Shown here in pieces: positions 34,442 through 46,584 of a stretch of 64,000 nucleotides of DNA. The notes under the pieces were generated by a model. It was not told the DNA's origin. It worked only from the letters and a program-made list of their open reading frames with translations, and ran no database searches. The translations under genes and the position numbers were made by a program. This stretch comes from Zygnema circumcarinatum (taxonomy: Eukaryota; Streptophyta; Zygnematophyceae; Zygnematales; Zygnemataceae), in contig CM074806.1 of assembly GCA_037447605.1 (NCBI GenBank), positions 3,562,112 through 3,626,111 of the forward strand, written 5' to 3'. Position 1 is the stretch's first letter; each line of letters starts with the position of its first letter.

Positions 34442-37261
34442 ATGGCGCTGCGGCTGGGAGACACCGTGCCGGACTTTGTGGCGGATTCCACTCACGGAGA
34501 GATCAACTTTTACAAGTACATTGAGGGGTCGTGGGCGATCCTGGTACGTATGGTGGGGGATGTCTGCTCTGTGGCTTTTTTGGAAGATTCGGGGACTATT
34601 GGAGAAGTAGTTTTGTTCAGGTGTACGGAATGGTGAAGGAGGGTAGATTCTGGAAAGGGACGAGTGAGACTGGGAAGTTTTGCATCCCGGTCCTTTGTGG
34701 TTTGTGGCCGAGACAGAGATGAAAGGAACGAGTAAGGATGAGGGCGAAAGTGTGCAATTTTTTGGGGCTCCATATTGAAAACCTGATTGAAGCTGCATGG
34801 ATGAACTTGGTTCTTTTTGGTGTCAGGGTTGGAGGAAGCTAAACCTGGTGTTTTAGTCATCAAGGCGGCCCGCATAGAATGTTTGTCTCTATTTATCGGA
34901 TGTTTGAGCGGTTTTAATGCCTTCAGACAGCTTTGCTTCTAGGAAATGCCTGAGTTGAACAGGTTCTGCGCCAAGGCAGTCTTGTGTACAGCACCTTCTT
35001 GGCGCACAAGTTTCTCCAGCTTGTTTAGTTCGTTAACCGCTTCTTATGTTTTTCGCAAATCTCAAGCACAGCGATTCACAGTCGGTCTGCCATCCGTTTG
35101 CCCATTTTTGCAGTTTTCTCATCCTGCCGACTTCACTCCAGTATGCACTACTGGTAAGCAATGTCCGCTTTTGCCTGCTCGTTAGTGTTTTATTTGATGG
35201 TGACTAGAGCATTTTCCGACTTCTCAGGTTATTGTCTCCTATTTCATAAAAGTAAACATGCTCGAGGTACAAGAGATTGGGCGGTCCTTGGATGATGGGG
35301 AAAAAATTGGCGTGTTTTCTACTCGGTCTACTCGTCCTTTTTCATGGAAGGAAAAAAAAACTCAGTATAGAGAAGAAGAATAGCTTCTAGCGTCTGTGGG
35401 AAAATAATGGAGTAATGAAGAGTTGGAGGGGAAAGGGAGGCGCAGATTGGAAGAGAGGAAGGGATAGGCTATGAAGGGAACTGCGCACGTGAGGGAGGGG
35501 GTGATAAGAAGGCAGATGCACTGGTTAAGGATTTCATCTGCCTTGTTGGCATCTGCAAATTGGTTAATGTGTTCTTTTTCAGTTTGCTTATATTTGTTTT
35601 TTTCTTGAACTTTGAGTCTAGCTTCTTCGGAGCTAGAGTCATATATGAAAGTTTGCCTTGTGAGGCACGTGCATCTTGTCAGGGTCGGGTGCATCTCCTC
35701 TTGTCTAGAGTCAAGGTGTGAGTCGTTCAGCATGCATTGACTTCGCAACCAGTCGCTGTTATCTGCAGACAGCTTAATTCCCGGCCTGCCAGACGTTTCT
35801 GCTAAGCCTACACATGTAAATGGCGCAGTCTGCGCTTGATCTACTTTAGAATAGGAGAATCCTGGCACCGAACACAGACAATAGCTACTTAAAGGTGGAT
35901 AGGTACATGTACGGGGGTTGACCTGCACCTTAGATATACGGCGGCATCTATGAATTTGATTCTGTGATTTACCCCTTGTTCGGGTTGTGGATGTGGGCCT
36001 TCAGAGCTGGGCGCTGTTGGAAGTTTCTTGCCAGAGTTCGAGAAGCGAGGAGTCAAAGTGCTGGCTTTGAGCTGTAACGAGGTAAGCGAAGTGTTATCTT
36101 CGGGCGAACTTCGGCCGTCATGTTATGATCTTGTTTTGCTAAATTTTAAGTCTTAGGTCCTTGTTCTATGAGGCAGACGTACGACCTTTACCAAAGAGAG
36201 GGTAGGCTATTTTGATAATTTACCACTGCATTCAGGTGCTACAATTGCTATACTTATGGTGAATAGTGGTTAATGGGACTCCAAAACCGGACTTCCGGTG
36301 AATCAAGTCAGATTTAGACGTCAGATGGAGTCTAAACTCCTGCAAGTTTCCTGAACGGCAATACTTTCTTGCAGCAGTGCCTTGTTTGCTTTGATGTTTT
36401 TCAAAAAAAGAAAAGTGTTTATAGTGAGTGAATCCTTCTTGCTGGTGCATCAGTAGTTGGTCATTCAGATACTTTCTGCAAGGGATGAATTCGAAAGGCA
36501 GTCTGACAGCAGAGTGGCCAAGCTAGACCTTCCGCATTGTGTTGTTAGTGATTGAGGTTCATTCAATATCGTTCATGTCCAGCTTAAGTAATATTGCAGC
36601 AAAAAATTTCATACGAAACAGCATAGTGTGAATATTTGTTTGTTGGTGGCTATGATTGCAGGTTGATGTACACCAGGCATGGATTGCAGACATTGAGGCC
36701 TATACTCCTGGGTCAACTGTGGGATACCCAATTGTTGCAGACCCGAAGAGGGAACTAGCTGTCAAGTGGGGTATGCTTGACCCTGATGAAGTTGACTCAG
36801 CAGGAATTCCTCTTGCGGCCCGTGCTGTGTTTGTAATCGGACCTGATAAGCGGCTCAAGCTCATGATCTTGTACCCTGCAACCACAGGCCGTAACTTCAA
36901 TGAGGTACGGCCTGGCCTTGCTGCCGAAAATGGCTGCCATGACGAGGCGTTTGTTGTTGAGAATGGTGCAATATGAACAGCACGAGGTTGTTTTCCTAGT
37001 CGGTGAATTGGACCTCTGATTTTTTTGTTCCTCTTAACGTTTCGGTTATGAATGCAGGTTCTTCGCGTCATTGACTCGTTGCAGCTGACATCCAACTACA
37101 GTGTGGCGACACCTGTTGACTGGCAACGGGGCGGCAAGTGCATGGTGATCCCTTCCCTGTCAGACGATGCAGCGCGGGCCAAGTTTCCCAAAGGCTTTGA
37201 CACCGTCAAAGTGCCTTCCGGCAAGTCCTATCTGCGGCTCACTCCGCAGCCAGACCTGTAA
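34442..37261 (+). CDS. PER1: 1-Cys peroxiredoxin (Prx6 type)
   Basis: Thiol peroxidase that reduces H2O2 and lipid hydroperoxides; in plants often nuclear or cytosolic and linked to dormancy and desiccation. Exons: 34442-34543, 35114-35153, 36005-36081, 36662-36904, 37058-37261; 221 residues, the family's usual size. The start MALRLGDTVPDFVADSTHGE is the standard N-terminus. The peroxidatic Cys lies in FSHPADFTPVCTTELG (Cys45, with Thr42 and Pro38 of the PxxxTxxC motif). Further family blocks are FEKRGVKVLALSCNE, GYPIVADPKRELAVKWGMLD, AARAVFVIGPDKRLKLMILY, PATTGRNFNEVLRVIDSLQL and TPVDWQRGGKCMVIPSL, the C-terminal arm of the Prx6 subfamily. No resolving Cys of the 2-Cys type is evident. No signal peptide. 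Identification is firm; the exon junctions all keep phase. Confidence 0.95.
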
Positions 37262-38157
37262 GGGGCCAATTCCTGGCACACCAGGCGTCCTGCCTCTACA
37301 GAAGTACAGATTGCAATAGACATGCAGCCCATAGCACACACTACGGGTCGCCCCTTTTCTGATGGCTTGTTGTTTGTTAGGTTTCTTTAAGATCTACATG
37401 GGCCCTGGGATGTCTTACGAGCAGGAGTGAGCTTCAGACTGTGTGTGTCCACACAATTTGTTGCCGCAGGCTGCTCACATGGGACCCAGGTTTGTATTGT
37501 GTACCGTTGGGCAGTACCGTTGGTTTTTCCATTTGTGCAAATACTTGTTATGTATGCCGCACTCAGGGCCACTTGGCCCAGGCATGTTCTGGACTTTGCT
37601 GCCCACAAGACCATTCAATACCCTCGCCTCGTGAACATCTCCTTCAGGAGGTTGTGACCTACAATCTTGAAGTGTTCAGCTTTATCAGATTTGATTTCTT
37701 GTCCATCAGTCATGCTCGTTCAAGCATCGTCCACATAGAAATGAACATTGTTTTCCATGCTTGGGACGTGGCATGCTTTCTCGCTTGTCACATGCGAAGT
37801 GCAGACTACACCGCTATTTGTACAAAGTCTTTCCCCTGCCCGCACTGGAGCCCTTCGCACACCCATGTTGCATTTACTATGTAGCGCTCTTTTCTCGCCA
37901 ATGACCGGCCCGGGCACTCTACAGCGCGGCTAAAGGTCAAAAACAGAACATGCAAATTCTCTCTCGAAAGGGAAAAGCTAAAACCTATGCACACTTACAT
38001 TGGCACCGGTTAACCCAGTACAAAAAAAACCGTTTTTTTTTACACAGGTCCGAAAAGCCCAGAGCTGCATTGCTCGTGCTGGATGCAGTCGAGCTTCGCG
38101 GCTTTGCAGCTGACCAGCGAGTTCGGAGGACGAGCCAAATGTACAGATGTCGATGGT
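37262..38157. other. Intergenic between convergent genes
   Basis: Lies between the 3' ends of the peroxiredoxin and DRT102-like genes, so it should hold both 3' UTRs. Short open frames exist on both strands around 37400-37900, without splice support or recognisable similarity. A T-run at about 38032-38042 marks the DRT102 side. Confidence 0.4.
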
Positions 38158-39114
38158 TTATGAGGTCGGCGGCACTTCTTTGCTCAGGGCTTCCTTTGCA
38201 GCGGGCAGATCCTCATCAAGAAGAATGTCAGCGGGGCCGTCCCACTTAATAAAAAACTCCACATCGTCGAAGTACACTACACGATGCACGTCTCCTGCAG
38301 GCGTGAACAGGTAGTCTCCAGGGCCAAGATCGTGTTTTGTTTTCGCTGAAAGATTGTACACTCTCTTCCTTCCTGATAGAACAACAACGTCGTGTCCATG
38401 CGTGTGATGATGGGCCGGCTCGATGCTGCCTTTGACAAAACGAACATAGGCAGAAGTTGGAGATTTTCTGACCACCTGCCAGCTGCCACCTACCATTGCC
38501 TCAACCGGCTCAAAGGATTTAGCACCTACAAAACAGATTGGACACTCAGTTGCCTTCTCTGGAGTTGAGGAATTTCCAGTAGCAACTAATGACGGGGACG
38601 CACGAATTTGCGCCATTTCTCCGACAGAATTCGCGAGAAAACTGTCGACATCCGAAGTCCATGCCTTCCCACCACTAGCAGGACAAGGTCCTCTGAACTC
38701 AGTCGCCAACCACGCATCGAAGATCTCCTTCCCCTTGTCAGGACTGGTATGCATCCCTCCCAAGGCCAGCACATTCGAGTTATTGATCGACCTTGCATTC
38801 TGCGCAGTCCCCACATTCTCACAGACCGCCGCATAAACTCCCGGATACTTGTTGGCAACCATACTCACTCCCATTCCCGTCCCGCATACCAGCAGCCCCT
38901 TCGTTTCAGAGCCACCATGGCTGTTCCCCGAAGGCTGCACCCGCTTTGCTACCTCCTCCGCGATCGAGTAGTACTTGTCTTCCCCAAGATCCTCCACCTC
39001 CACGCCTTTCTCCTTAGCGTACGCCACGAGCGCATTCTTCAACGCAGCGCCCAAGCTGTCTGCTCCAGCGACTATCTTCAGAGGCGCTCTCGCTGCGCTA
39101 TCTGCGCCTGCCAT
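38158..39114 (-). CDS. DRT102: RpiB-cupin fusion protein, DRT102-like
   Basis: Intronless frame of 318 residues. Residues about 12-165 form a ribose-5-phosphate isomerase B (RpiB/LacA) fold: LKIVAGADSLGAALKN, EDLGEDKYYSIAEEVA, GLLVCGTGMGVSMVANKYPG with the active-site-type Cys77 in CGTG, and NARSINNSNVLALGG. Residues about 200-318 form a cupin: HHHTHGHDVVVLSGRK supplies His residues for metal binding (235-241), GPGDYLFTPAGDVHRV supplies another His (277). This two-domain layout is that of the plant DNA-damage-repair/toleration protein DRT102, whose biochemical role is unsettled; isomerase activity is inferred from fold only. The start is the ATG that precedes the beta-strand LKIVAG by 11 residues. 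No transit peptide is obvious. Confidence 0.92.
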   Translation of the reverse strand: MAGADSAARAPLKIVAGADSLGAALKNALVAYAKEKGVEVEDLGEDKYYSIAEEVAKRVQPSGNSHGGSETKGLLVCGTGMGVSMVANKYPGVYAAVCENVGTAQNARSINNSNVLALGGMHTSPDKGKEIFDAWLATEFRGPCPASGGKAWTSDVDSFLANSVGEMAQIRASPSLVATGNSSTPEKATECPICFVGAKSFEPVEAMVGGSWQVVRKSPTSAYVRFVKGSIEPAHHHTHGHDVVVLSGRKRVYNLSAKTKHDLGPGDYLFTPAGDVHRVVYFDDVEFFIKWDGPADILLDEDLPAAKEALSKEVPPTS

Positions 39115-39505
39115 GGCGGACTTTCCCTCACCCTTCCCCCTTCCACGTGGCCTCTCCTCCAGCCTCCACGACTCCTGCGTCCACGTCCCTTTCTCTCTCT
39201 CCTACGCGAACTTGTGTACTTCATTAGTCAAACTCTTCCAATGGCGGCTCGCCACGTGTGTAAAATGTGCACGTGGCGAGTCGCTATTGGCCGATGCTTG
39301 CGAGGGCGCAAAGTTCCCTCTTTCCCTCTCCCGTCTCCTCCGCTCGTCCTCTGCGCCGCGTTGAAGGTGTGGGCGGAGGAAGAGGAAATGTGGTCTCCCC
39401 GGCGAGGCCGGAGCACACCTCCCAGAGTTACAGAACCTGGGGGTTGGCTTGAATCGTTTTTCCTTCGCTTGTTGGCAGTGAGAGCTTTTTATGGGAATAG
39501 ATGTA
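39115..39505 (-). promoter_or_regulatory. Promoter of DRT102-like gene with inverted G-box pair
   Basis: Contains CCACGTGG at 39143-39150 and an exact 11-bp inverted repeat, CTCGCCACGTG at 39248-39258 and CACGTGGCGAG at 39270-39280, separated by 11 bases; each arm ends in a CACGTG core. Such paired G-boxes are typical binding sites for bZIP or bHLH dimers. No coding region is supported. Confidence 0.55.
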
Positions 39506-40156
39506 CAGTCTAATCACGTTATAGTGACACTGTTTATAAGAACAGCATGGATATACTGTCTTTTTTTCCGGGAACGGAATTGCACCACTGCAGATCCTGC
39601 GCCAGTAGTGACGCCATTACGGATATAATGACGTTGAAAAACCCTGATTGTTACTATATGTTCAATATGTACTATAGAATCACGTTATAGTGTCCATGTC
39701 GGTCCCCACACATTTGTGTCACTATATCGGTAATGACTCGTTTGTCATTTCACATTTATAGTAACAATGTTATTACATATGTTTTTGCGGTATATCCGTA
39801 CGACTTTGATACCGTACATTGTACTTTTTGGGCAGTCGTCACGTGAGTAGGTGTGTACGAACCCTAGTGAGAATGTGTACGGACAACTTGATATGTACGG
39901 TCAAGTCGATATCTGACGATATTAGTCGATAATGTGTACGGTCGTAAATATATTTGTAACGCATATTCCAATACGTGGGTGGATAATATCGACATTTTGA
40001 ACATATAGTAACAATTAGGGCTTTTCAGCGTCGTTATATCCGTAATGGCGTCACTACTGGCGCAGGATCTGCAGTGGTGCAATTCCGTTCCCGGAAAAAA
40101 AGTCAGTATATCCATGTTGTTCTTATAAAAAGTGTCACTATAACGTGATTAGACTG
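39506..40156. mobile_element. 651-bp TIR element, pogo/mariner-style MITE
   Basis: Terminal inverted repeats begin CAGTCTAATCACGTTATAGT at 39506 and end with its complement at 40156, each flanked by TA (39504-39505 and 40157-40158). The arms stay matched for about 165 bp (39506 to about 39670, and about 39990 to 40156) with few differences, including CCGGGAACGGAATTGCACC and TGCGCCAGTAGTGACGCC. The CAG start and TA duplication fit Tc1/mariner-pogo elements. The middle (~320 bp) is AT-rich with further GTGTACGGT words and no transposase frame, so it is non-autonomous. Arm similarity suggests it is fairly young. Confidence 0.85.
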
Positions 40157-40158
40157 TA

Positions 40159-41119
40159 CGGTGCAAGTGGAGTCTGACAACGAGCTTGAATGAAACCAGA
40201 CTTCCAAGAAGTTGGGCCTTAGAGCGGGTTTCACATCCAGGCGAAGCAATGACTGGTTCGCGGAAACAAGGTCCACGAATAGGAGAACAAAGTGACATTT
40301 GAGATGGTTAGTGTTGCTAGCAACTCAGAGTAAAACAAAAAAATGTCAAAGTTGATAACCCAAACCAAGGTCGTGTCTATTTCCATGCTAAGGAAATAGT
40401 TGAGGTGCGGATCCACCAGCTGTCAGTTGGCAACGGGTGCGATTTTTTTTTCTTTCCAATTCGCCGCTGTTTGAAGGTGGGAAAGTAGGGAAGCCATCAA
40501 TCTTTCGATTTACACTAGCCAGAATGAAAGTGAAAATTGGACGACCTTGTTGATTTGAGTCGGATGACACTCGTGCGTGTGAATGTACCATATGAGAACT
40601 CAAGGTTTGGCCAAATTTTACAACAGTATAAAGCCGTAGGGGATAGGGAATACTCTATTTTCGAAAATAAGCGAACAGGCAAGGAGGCGGGCCACGCAAC
40701 AAAAGCCATGGCTTCATTTGATAATAATATCTACAGACATGATAAAGGTATACCAGACAGAGGAGGGTGACAACGGAAGTGTTCTAAAGAATGTCATAAT
40801 CAGTCTGCCGTAATTGGTTCACCTGCTACCCTTAACTATAACCAGGGAGAACCAATTTTTTACTTGACAAGCCACAACAATTCTATGGCTGGCGACATGC
40901 CACCTCAGATCTTGAAGGGATGTACTACTTTTCTAGTATAGAACAGCTGGGGCTTACCCCGGATCTCGTCAACAATAATGAAGAAAAGAATAATTGTAAG
41001 CTACCATTCTACACAATGGAAGCGCCCCACAACCCAGAGCTCTGCAATCACAAGCTATCCACAGAAGCCCACCTTTGACCAGCAGCTCTGCTCGTTGCTT
41101 TTTTTCCACAAATGATGAT
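40159..41119. other. Intergenic between TIR element and AEC gene 3' end
   Basis: AT-rich sequence without a supported gene. Short frames near 40540-40770 have no splice context or similarity. The right part (about 40900-41119) is probably the 3' UTR of the minus-strand transporter gene. Confidence 0.4.
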
Positions 41120-44100
41120 TCACCGCGCAACAAGAGAGAGGAACACCGCCATCCACAATGTTACAGGGATAACAGAGAGGGCGTACTGCAGCCAAAAACA
41201 TCGCCCCAAAACATTCAATTCCTCTGTCGAAAGTAGACTTCGTCCTCTCTCCCTCCTCCCCCTCTTTAATTCCCTCGTCACTCCCCTTTCTCTCCCCCTC
41301 TTTCTCTTTCACTCACTTGCATTCGCCCTCCCTTGATTGTGCCTTCCATTATTGACTACAGTTCATTAAATTATACTCAGCCCCCTCGTTATTTTGTCTT
41401 TCCCCTGTATTCTCACCTGTCGCAAAAGAAGGCCGGCCAAGACACCTGCAAGGGGCCGTGTGTTTGGTCGAAGCTGTAAACAGAGGGACACAATTGACGC
41501 CCATTAAGGTCGTCCAACAAGTAAGAAAATAGGGCATTGAAAAGTGCATTTACCAATAATCGGTTGCAGGACACACAAATGACGACCAACCAAAGAATGC
41601 CAAATGATAGCATTCTGTATGCTCGCATAGTTCGGCCATGATCGCCCCAAAATCATGCATGCAACCATGAACTACCAGGTTCTTTCCCAGGACATGCTTG
41701 ATAATCACAAACTATATGTCAGTTCAGGCGAGAAAGACGCAAATAGGAGACGATAGCCTTTGAAGAAGTGAACTTCATCAGTTTTTGCTCATTCAGGCAA
41801 CCATGGTCTGGAAAACGGCCAATGCTCCGATGACGTGCAAAGGACCATGAACAAGAAAACTGAAAATAAGGTTTGTTGTCTTGTTTAGTTTTGCATTACT
41901 ATTCCGGCTCCCATTCCACTCTGTTGAAAGGTGTGGAGAGCACAGAAAAGTTTACAATACACAAAATTTTGAGAGCTTCTCACTGGGGATTAAATGAGAA
42001 AAACAGGCACCTGTGATAGGAGCACCAGGTTCTGTGCAGAGGGCATTGCACCTTCTACCTGCACAATTTTGCGGCATACATACATTAGCCTGGAGATCAT
42101 GGGATGATGGATACCTGCCAAGATTCAGTGAATAAACGAATGAACGAATGTAATGCATGGTGCTGGAAAGTTGGAAGCACAGAGTTGGTGCTCCGTAGGC
42201 TTTGAGGTCTGTTGCTTACCATTAATGTCAATGAGCACACGGGATCTGCAGGGATAAGGTTTGCCTGACGCAGCGCCTGCAAGGATAACGATGAAGCAAC
42301 TCAGTTAGAATCTCCCTATTCTACCAACGTCCTCACTTTTCTACTCTCCCAATATCCTGCATTTTCATGACTAGCAAAAGCTTGCAGACAGTCCCATCTT
42401 TCCCCTCAATCCAAAGGGCTGCAACCTTTTGACAGACTTTTCCAACCTAGGCTAGCTCTGACACCATTGGATTTTATCGAATCGGAGAGAGAACAGGTCG
42501 CTTACCAGGACAAGAGCCACATTGAACAGAGGTAATATCAAAAGCCTTACTGTACACACCACCCATAGAGCCCTTCCATCCAGAAAACTTGGACTGATAG
42601 ATGGCTCCCTCCCTCCTCCTTCCAGAGCTCCCAATTTGGACTCTCCTTGTGCACCCACCCAGGAGGGCGTTGCTCTTGCCAGCTGCTCTCTGCTAGGCTC
42701 CACTACCAGCACTGTTCCGTTACCAGTTCTAGAGTTGCGGCCCTCAGCCACTCCTATCAAAATCTTTTCATCCACTATCTCTTCATGTACACCCTCAAAC
42801 TCTCTACCAGGTCTCTCAATCCCTACCAGTTGGGGTTTCGAGTTATTCCCGTTAAAGAGTCTGCTAAATGAAATGTTCATGTCTCCAGGAACGGAAGATG
42901 CTAAAGATGATGCAAGAACTACAGTTTGAATAGCTAAGGTCGCCGATCCAAGGAGAGATGCGGCCTGCACAGGTTCCATGAAACGACAGCACCATCAGAA
43001 TGCGATTTACAAGATTTGGTTTTTTGCCAGCACTGTTTTCTTTCTGTAAGGTGTCCCTGCTTACATTAAAGAACATGTTTTCCTTCCTTGAAGCTTGATT
43101 TTGCTGAGAGATGCCATTCTAGCGACGAGTGAATATTTTGAGAAATGAATGGACAAGCCGTTGCTGCTGCCCCAATTGTAGTATAAAGGGAAGGCAAATG
43201 GGACATCAAGCTCACAGACTCGCTCTAAAATTCAGTTATCCAATGAATGATGTCGTTGTTTAAATGAACTGTCCAAAGCTCTACTTATAAATGAAAATGG
43301 AGACAACAAGGAGCTGAGACATGGTTTTTGCAAAAGCTTTGAGAGAAGGTCGTACTTCTAGAGCCGGTCGAAAAATGCCTGCTGTTAACCTGGCCAGAAC
43401 TGCCAATGGAGCCAAATACGTCCCTTCCAACGCCGGTATTTCCCGAGCGGGGAAAAAAAAATGCGATAATGGAGTTGCGCCAATTAAGAGTCCTAAGAGC
43501 ACCTGTATCAGATAGCAGAATGGAACACGCAGCATTTCTGAGCAGGTAAGTCCAAGAACAAGCTGCATGATAAAACCAGTCCGAAATACAAGTAGGGAAC
43601 TGGATTATCCCTACTGCGTTCGAGCGCTTCTTTGACTGCTGGAGAGCTTCAAAGCCTACAGTATAATGCATCGTATGATAGGAAAACCTTTGCAACAGTA
43701 TTTCAGGAAAAGAAAACCTTACACCAAAAAGAGGAGGATTTACAATACGCTCCACCCATGATTTGAGCATTTCCCAAAGTGAACCTGCCGGTTTTTCGAT
43801 ATCACCATCGCTCCCCCCAGAAATAATATTGTACCCAACAGTCCAAAGAGCCGGTGACCACCTGCAACGAGGTGATGCTTGTTAAATACCTATGAGGAAT
43901 GAAACTGAGTAAATTTGCAGAGTACTCTTAAAATTGTGGTGTCTACATAAGCTCACTTCACCCACTTGTAAGGAATCTGATGCAAAAATAGCCCTACTTG
44001 TTGTTTCCTCAATCTAATGGTGCCTTTCCCGGAACCCCACCACTAGAGTTTGTCCCCAATTTCCATATCATTACATTATCCTCAATCCCAGACAAGAATA

Positions 44101-46584
44101 GAACACAAACGAAAATGAGAGGAGGGAAACTCACCCCACCATATACAATGCCAAATAACTAACAGCCCTGTCAGTTTCTCCAGAAGCGAGAACTCCGGAG
44201 ATGAAGACCAATGGCAGCGTGAGTGAGTTTCCGAAAGCACATGCAGCTGTGAGAACCGCCTCCTTGTTCCCAGAAGCTCGAGCTGGAGCTCCTATACCCT
44301 TGGGAGCTGCGAGAGCAAGGAGAGGTCCATTCTGTGCTGCTCCTCCATCTAAACCTATTCCTGCAGCCACAGCTGCTGCAACCTCCGTGGCTGCTCTTGC
44401 AGGGCGAGCATTGTTCTCAGAAGGAGGATAAGCCAGTCGGCAAGCAATCTTCCCAAGGATAGCTCCAAAGAGAACCTGAAGAGCCCCCAATTCTTCTTGT
44501 TTTTGTTATACTCTGCACAGATGTCATGACTGGTTTCTACAAAGTGGCATTGTACGGCTTCAATTCTGCGAAACCTGTCTGGCCTAAGCGTCTCATGAGG
44601 TCTTGGATTAGCAGGGCAGGGTCTTCAAAGGCCCTGCTTCAGTCTTACCAGAAGTGCTACAGACCACTTCTGTACCTTGACACTATGAACTGGGTTCTAC
44701 TTTATAACGACAGGTCATAAACCGCATTGTTGAAGTTTGCCATGTGTTTCTCATGTACTATAAGAAATCTCCGGAAAGGCTTCAAGCCATCCTGGCCGGA
44801 ACCCAGACTGTTGCCATGCTCAATGCGTGGGAACAGGGATATGACCTGATAGCATAGAAACAAGACGAAGGTGACGTCTGGCTCACTCCTTTCTCCCCAC
44901 CCTTGAGATACCTCCAACTGTGCTCCCTTTAGGCGTGACACTCAGGGTGGGTGAAGACAAGGGCGCCAAGTTGCCCCTGCCATTTAACCTAATGAAGTGC
45001 TTTGTCACCTGGGCAACGGCGACCAATGGAACACCGACAAGGGTACTGGCAGATTGAGTTGTCAATATGGATGCCACCTGCAAAGCATCACGGAACAAAG
45101 CATCGTGAGAGAAATTGTAGGGAGAAAGTGAGGAAGAGACTACAAGGTTATCAGCTGTCTGAATTGGTTACAGAGTTCTGACCCAGGACGTACCTTGCTC
45201 ATGAGGAAGCATGGAATCAGGATTTGAAATGCAACCTGGCACCCCCCCGGAAACACCAGGTCCAATTTGATCAACAGATGTCATGGATGTTGAAGGCAGC
45301 TGAAACTCGTGGGTTTGGGTGATTGATGAAAACCCAAACTGCATATTCTCCTCTTACAAACACTTGTCCAGTGGTTGCAAGCTAGCCTTCATGTATTAAT
45401 CTTGTATAATCGGGTCTCCTTCCTTACTTCTTGAAACACTCGCCTTTAGCCCTTTTCGTTAGAGTGGTCCAACTCAGCGAAGGAGGCCTCACCTGACTCA
45501 AGACGGAAGGTGTTGCTTCAGGAAGTCGCCCTGATTTTTGAAGCCACACCACAAATGCTGAGGAGCTCGCCCACCCATTAAGAGATTGCAATGTAATTCA
45601 GCGATTCAACAACTGTAGCAAGTCGTCAACAAGAACAACCAGATATTGTACTGAGAGGTTCATCCGCAGTGAGCTCACAGTTAGTCGTCCAAGAGGCAGG
45701 TAAAGCACCAAAAAGCACTCACCGCAAAGAGTGAAAAGCTTGAGAGATGCTCCGGCAGACGCCCGCACTATGGCAGCATCTACTGCGATAGGCGGTAGGG
45801 TAAACGATAGCGGCCCCGCTCCAATAGAAAATCCCGCTATAAGAGGTGCACCTGCTGAAGTAGCAGCTCCCCCAAACGCTCCTGTACTTACACTTCCAAT
45901 TTCAGCTCCGGTGCCCCGTACCAGCCTTCCCTGCCCATACCTCAAACCTCCAAGATGGCGGCTCCCGATCCCCACCTGAATTGCGAAGCCGCCTGCTTGC
46001 TTAGAGCTCGCATAAACATCAACATTCCTAAGCGCTGGTGCAACAGTTGCATCCCAATATCTGGACGTTCTAGAAGAATGCTTCAGGGGAGCAGCCATGT
46101 GGCTCTCCACTACCACAGAATGCCCGCTGCGCACAGCTAGCATAGAGGGATTTCCCAGCATTGCTTGAGCTTCTCCGCACGGGCAGGTGGAATACAGTAG
46201 AAGGATCAAGGGAGCCAATGCTGAGCCAGCAACGGACCCTAAGCTCAATCCGTTTCCCGCATCCTTCCCTTTTTGCCCGTGCAGCTTGGCTGCGAAGCGG
46301 AACGGTCCATCTGTTGCAAACCTCACGCGTAAGCGCAGAGCAGCAGTCGCGTCGGAGCAGCTTCCGTACGTATGTAGGCCTAAATAGCTGCTTTGTTGAG
46401 AGGAACTCAGCTGCATATATCCCCGGGTCTGCAGGGAGCGTTCCAGCGGGTAAAACGCAAGGGGGGCCGACCTCCTCACCTCCTCCCTACAGGCTATGAC
46501 GCCATTGCGGGGGGCTCTCCCGAGGGACAACCCTGCAGAGGAGGCTGCTGCTGCAGCCGGTGCAGGCAGCCCCCCGCATTGCAT
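41120..46584 (-). CDS. AEC-family membrane transporter (PIN-LIKES-like), plastid-type N-terminus
   Basis: Multi-pass carrier related to auxin efflux carrier-like (Mem_trans) proteins. Exons on the minus strand: 46584-45723, 45558-45494, 45077-44901, 44475-44135, 43861-43723, 43502-43356, 42964-42506, 42276-42220, 42058-42011, a probable 41859-41802, 41445-41417, 41185-41120; 815 residues if all are right. The carrier starts near residue 275 with SLKLFTLCAFVVWLQKSGRL. Family-like blocks: VLFGAILGKIACRLAYPP, AACAFGNSLTLPLVFISGVL, YLALYMVGWSPALWTVGYN, NPPLFGVLLGLLIGATPL, EGAMPSAQNLVLLSQ and YALSVIPVTLWMAVFLSLVA. Before it is a ~270-residue Ala/Ser/Gly-rich extension that may target a plastid. 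A ~110-residue polar insert (about 590-700) splits the later half. Substrate unknown; auxin is only suggested by family. The 58-nt exon is the weakest part. Confidence 0.78.
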
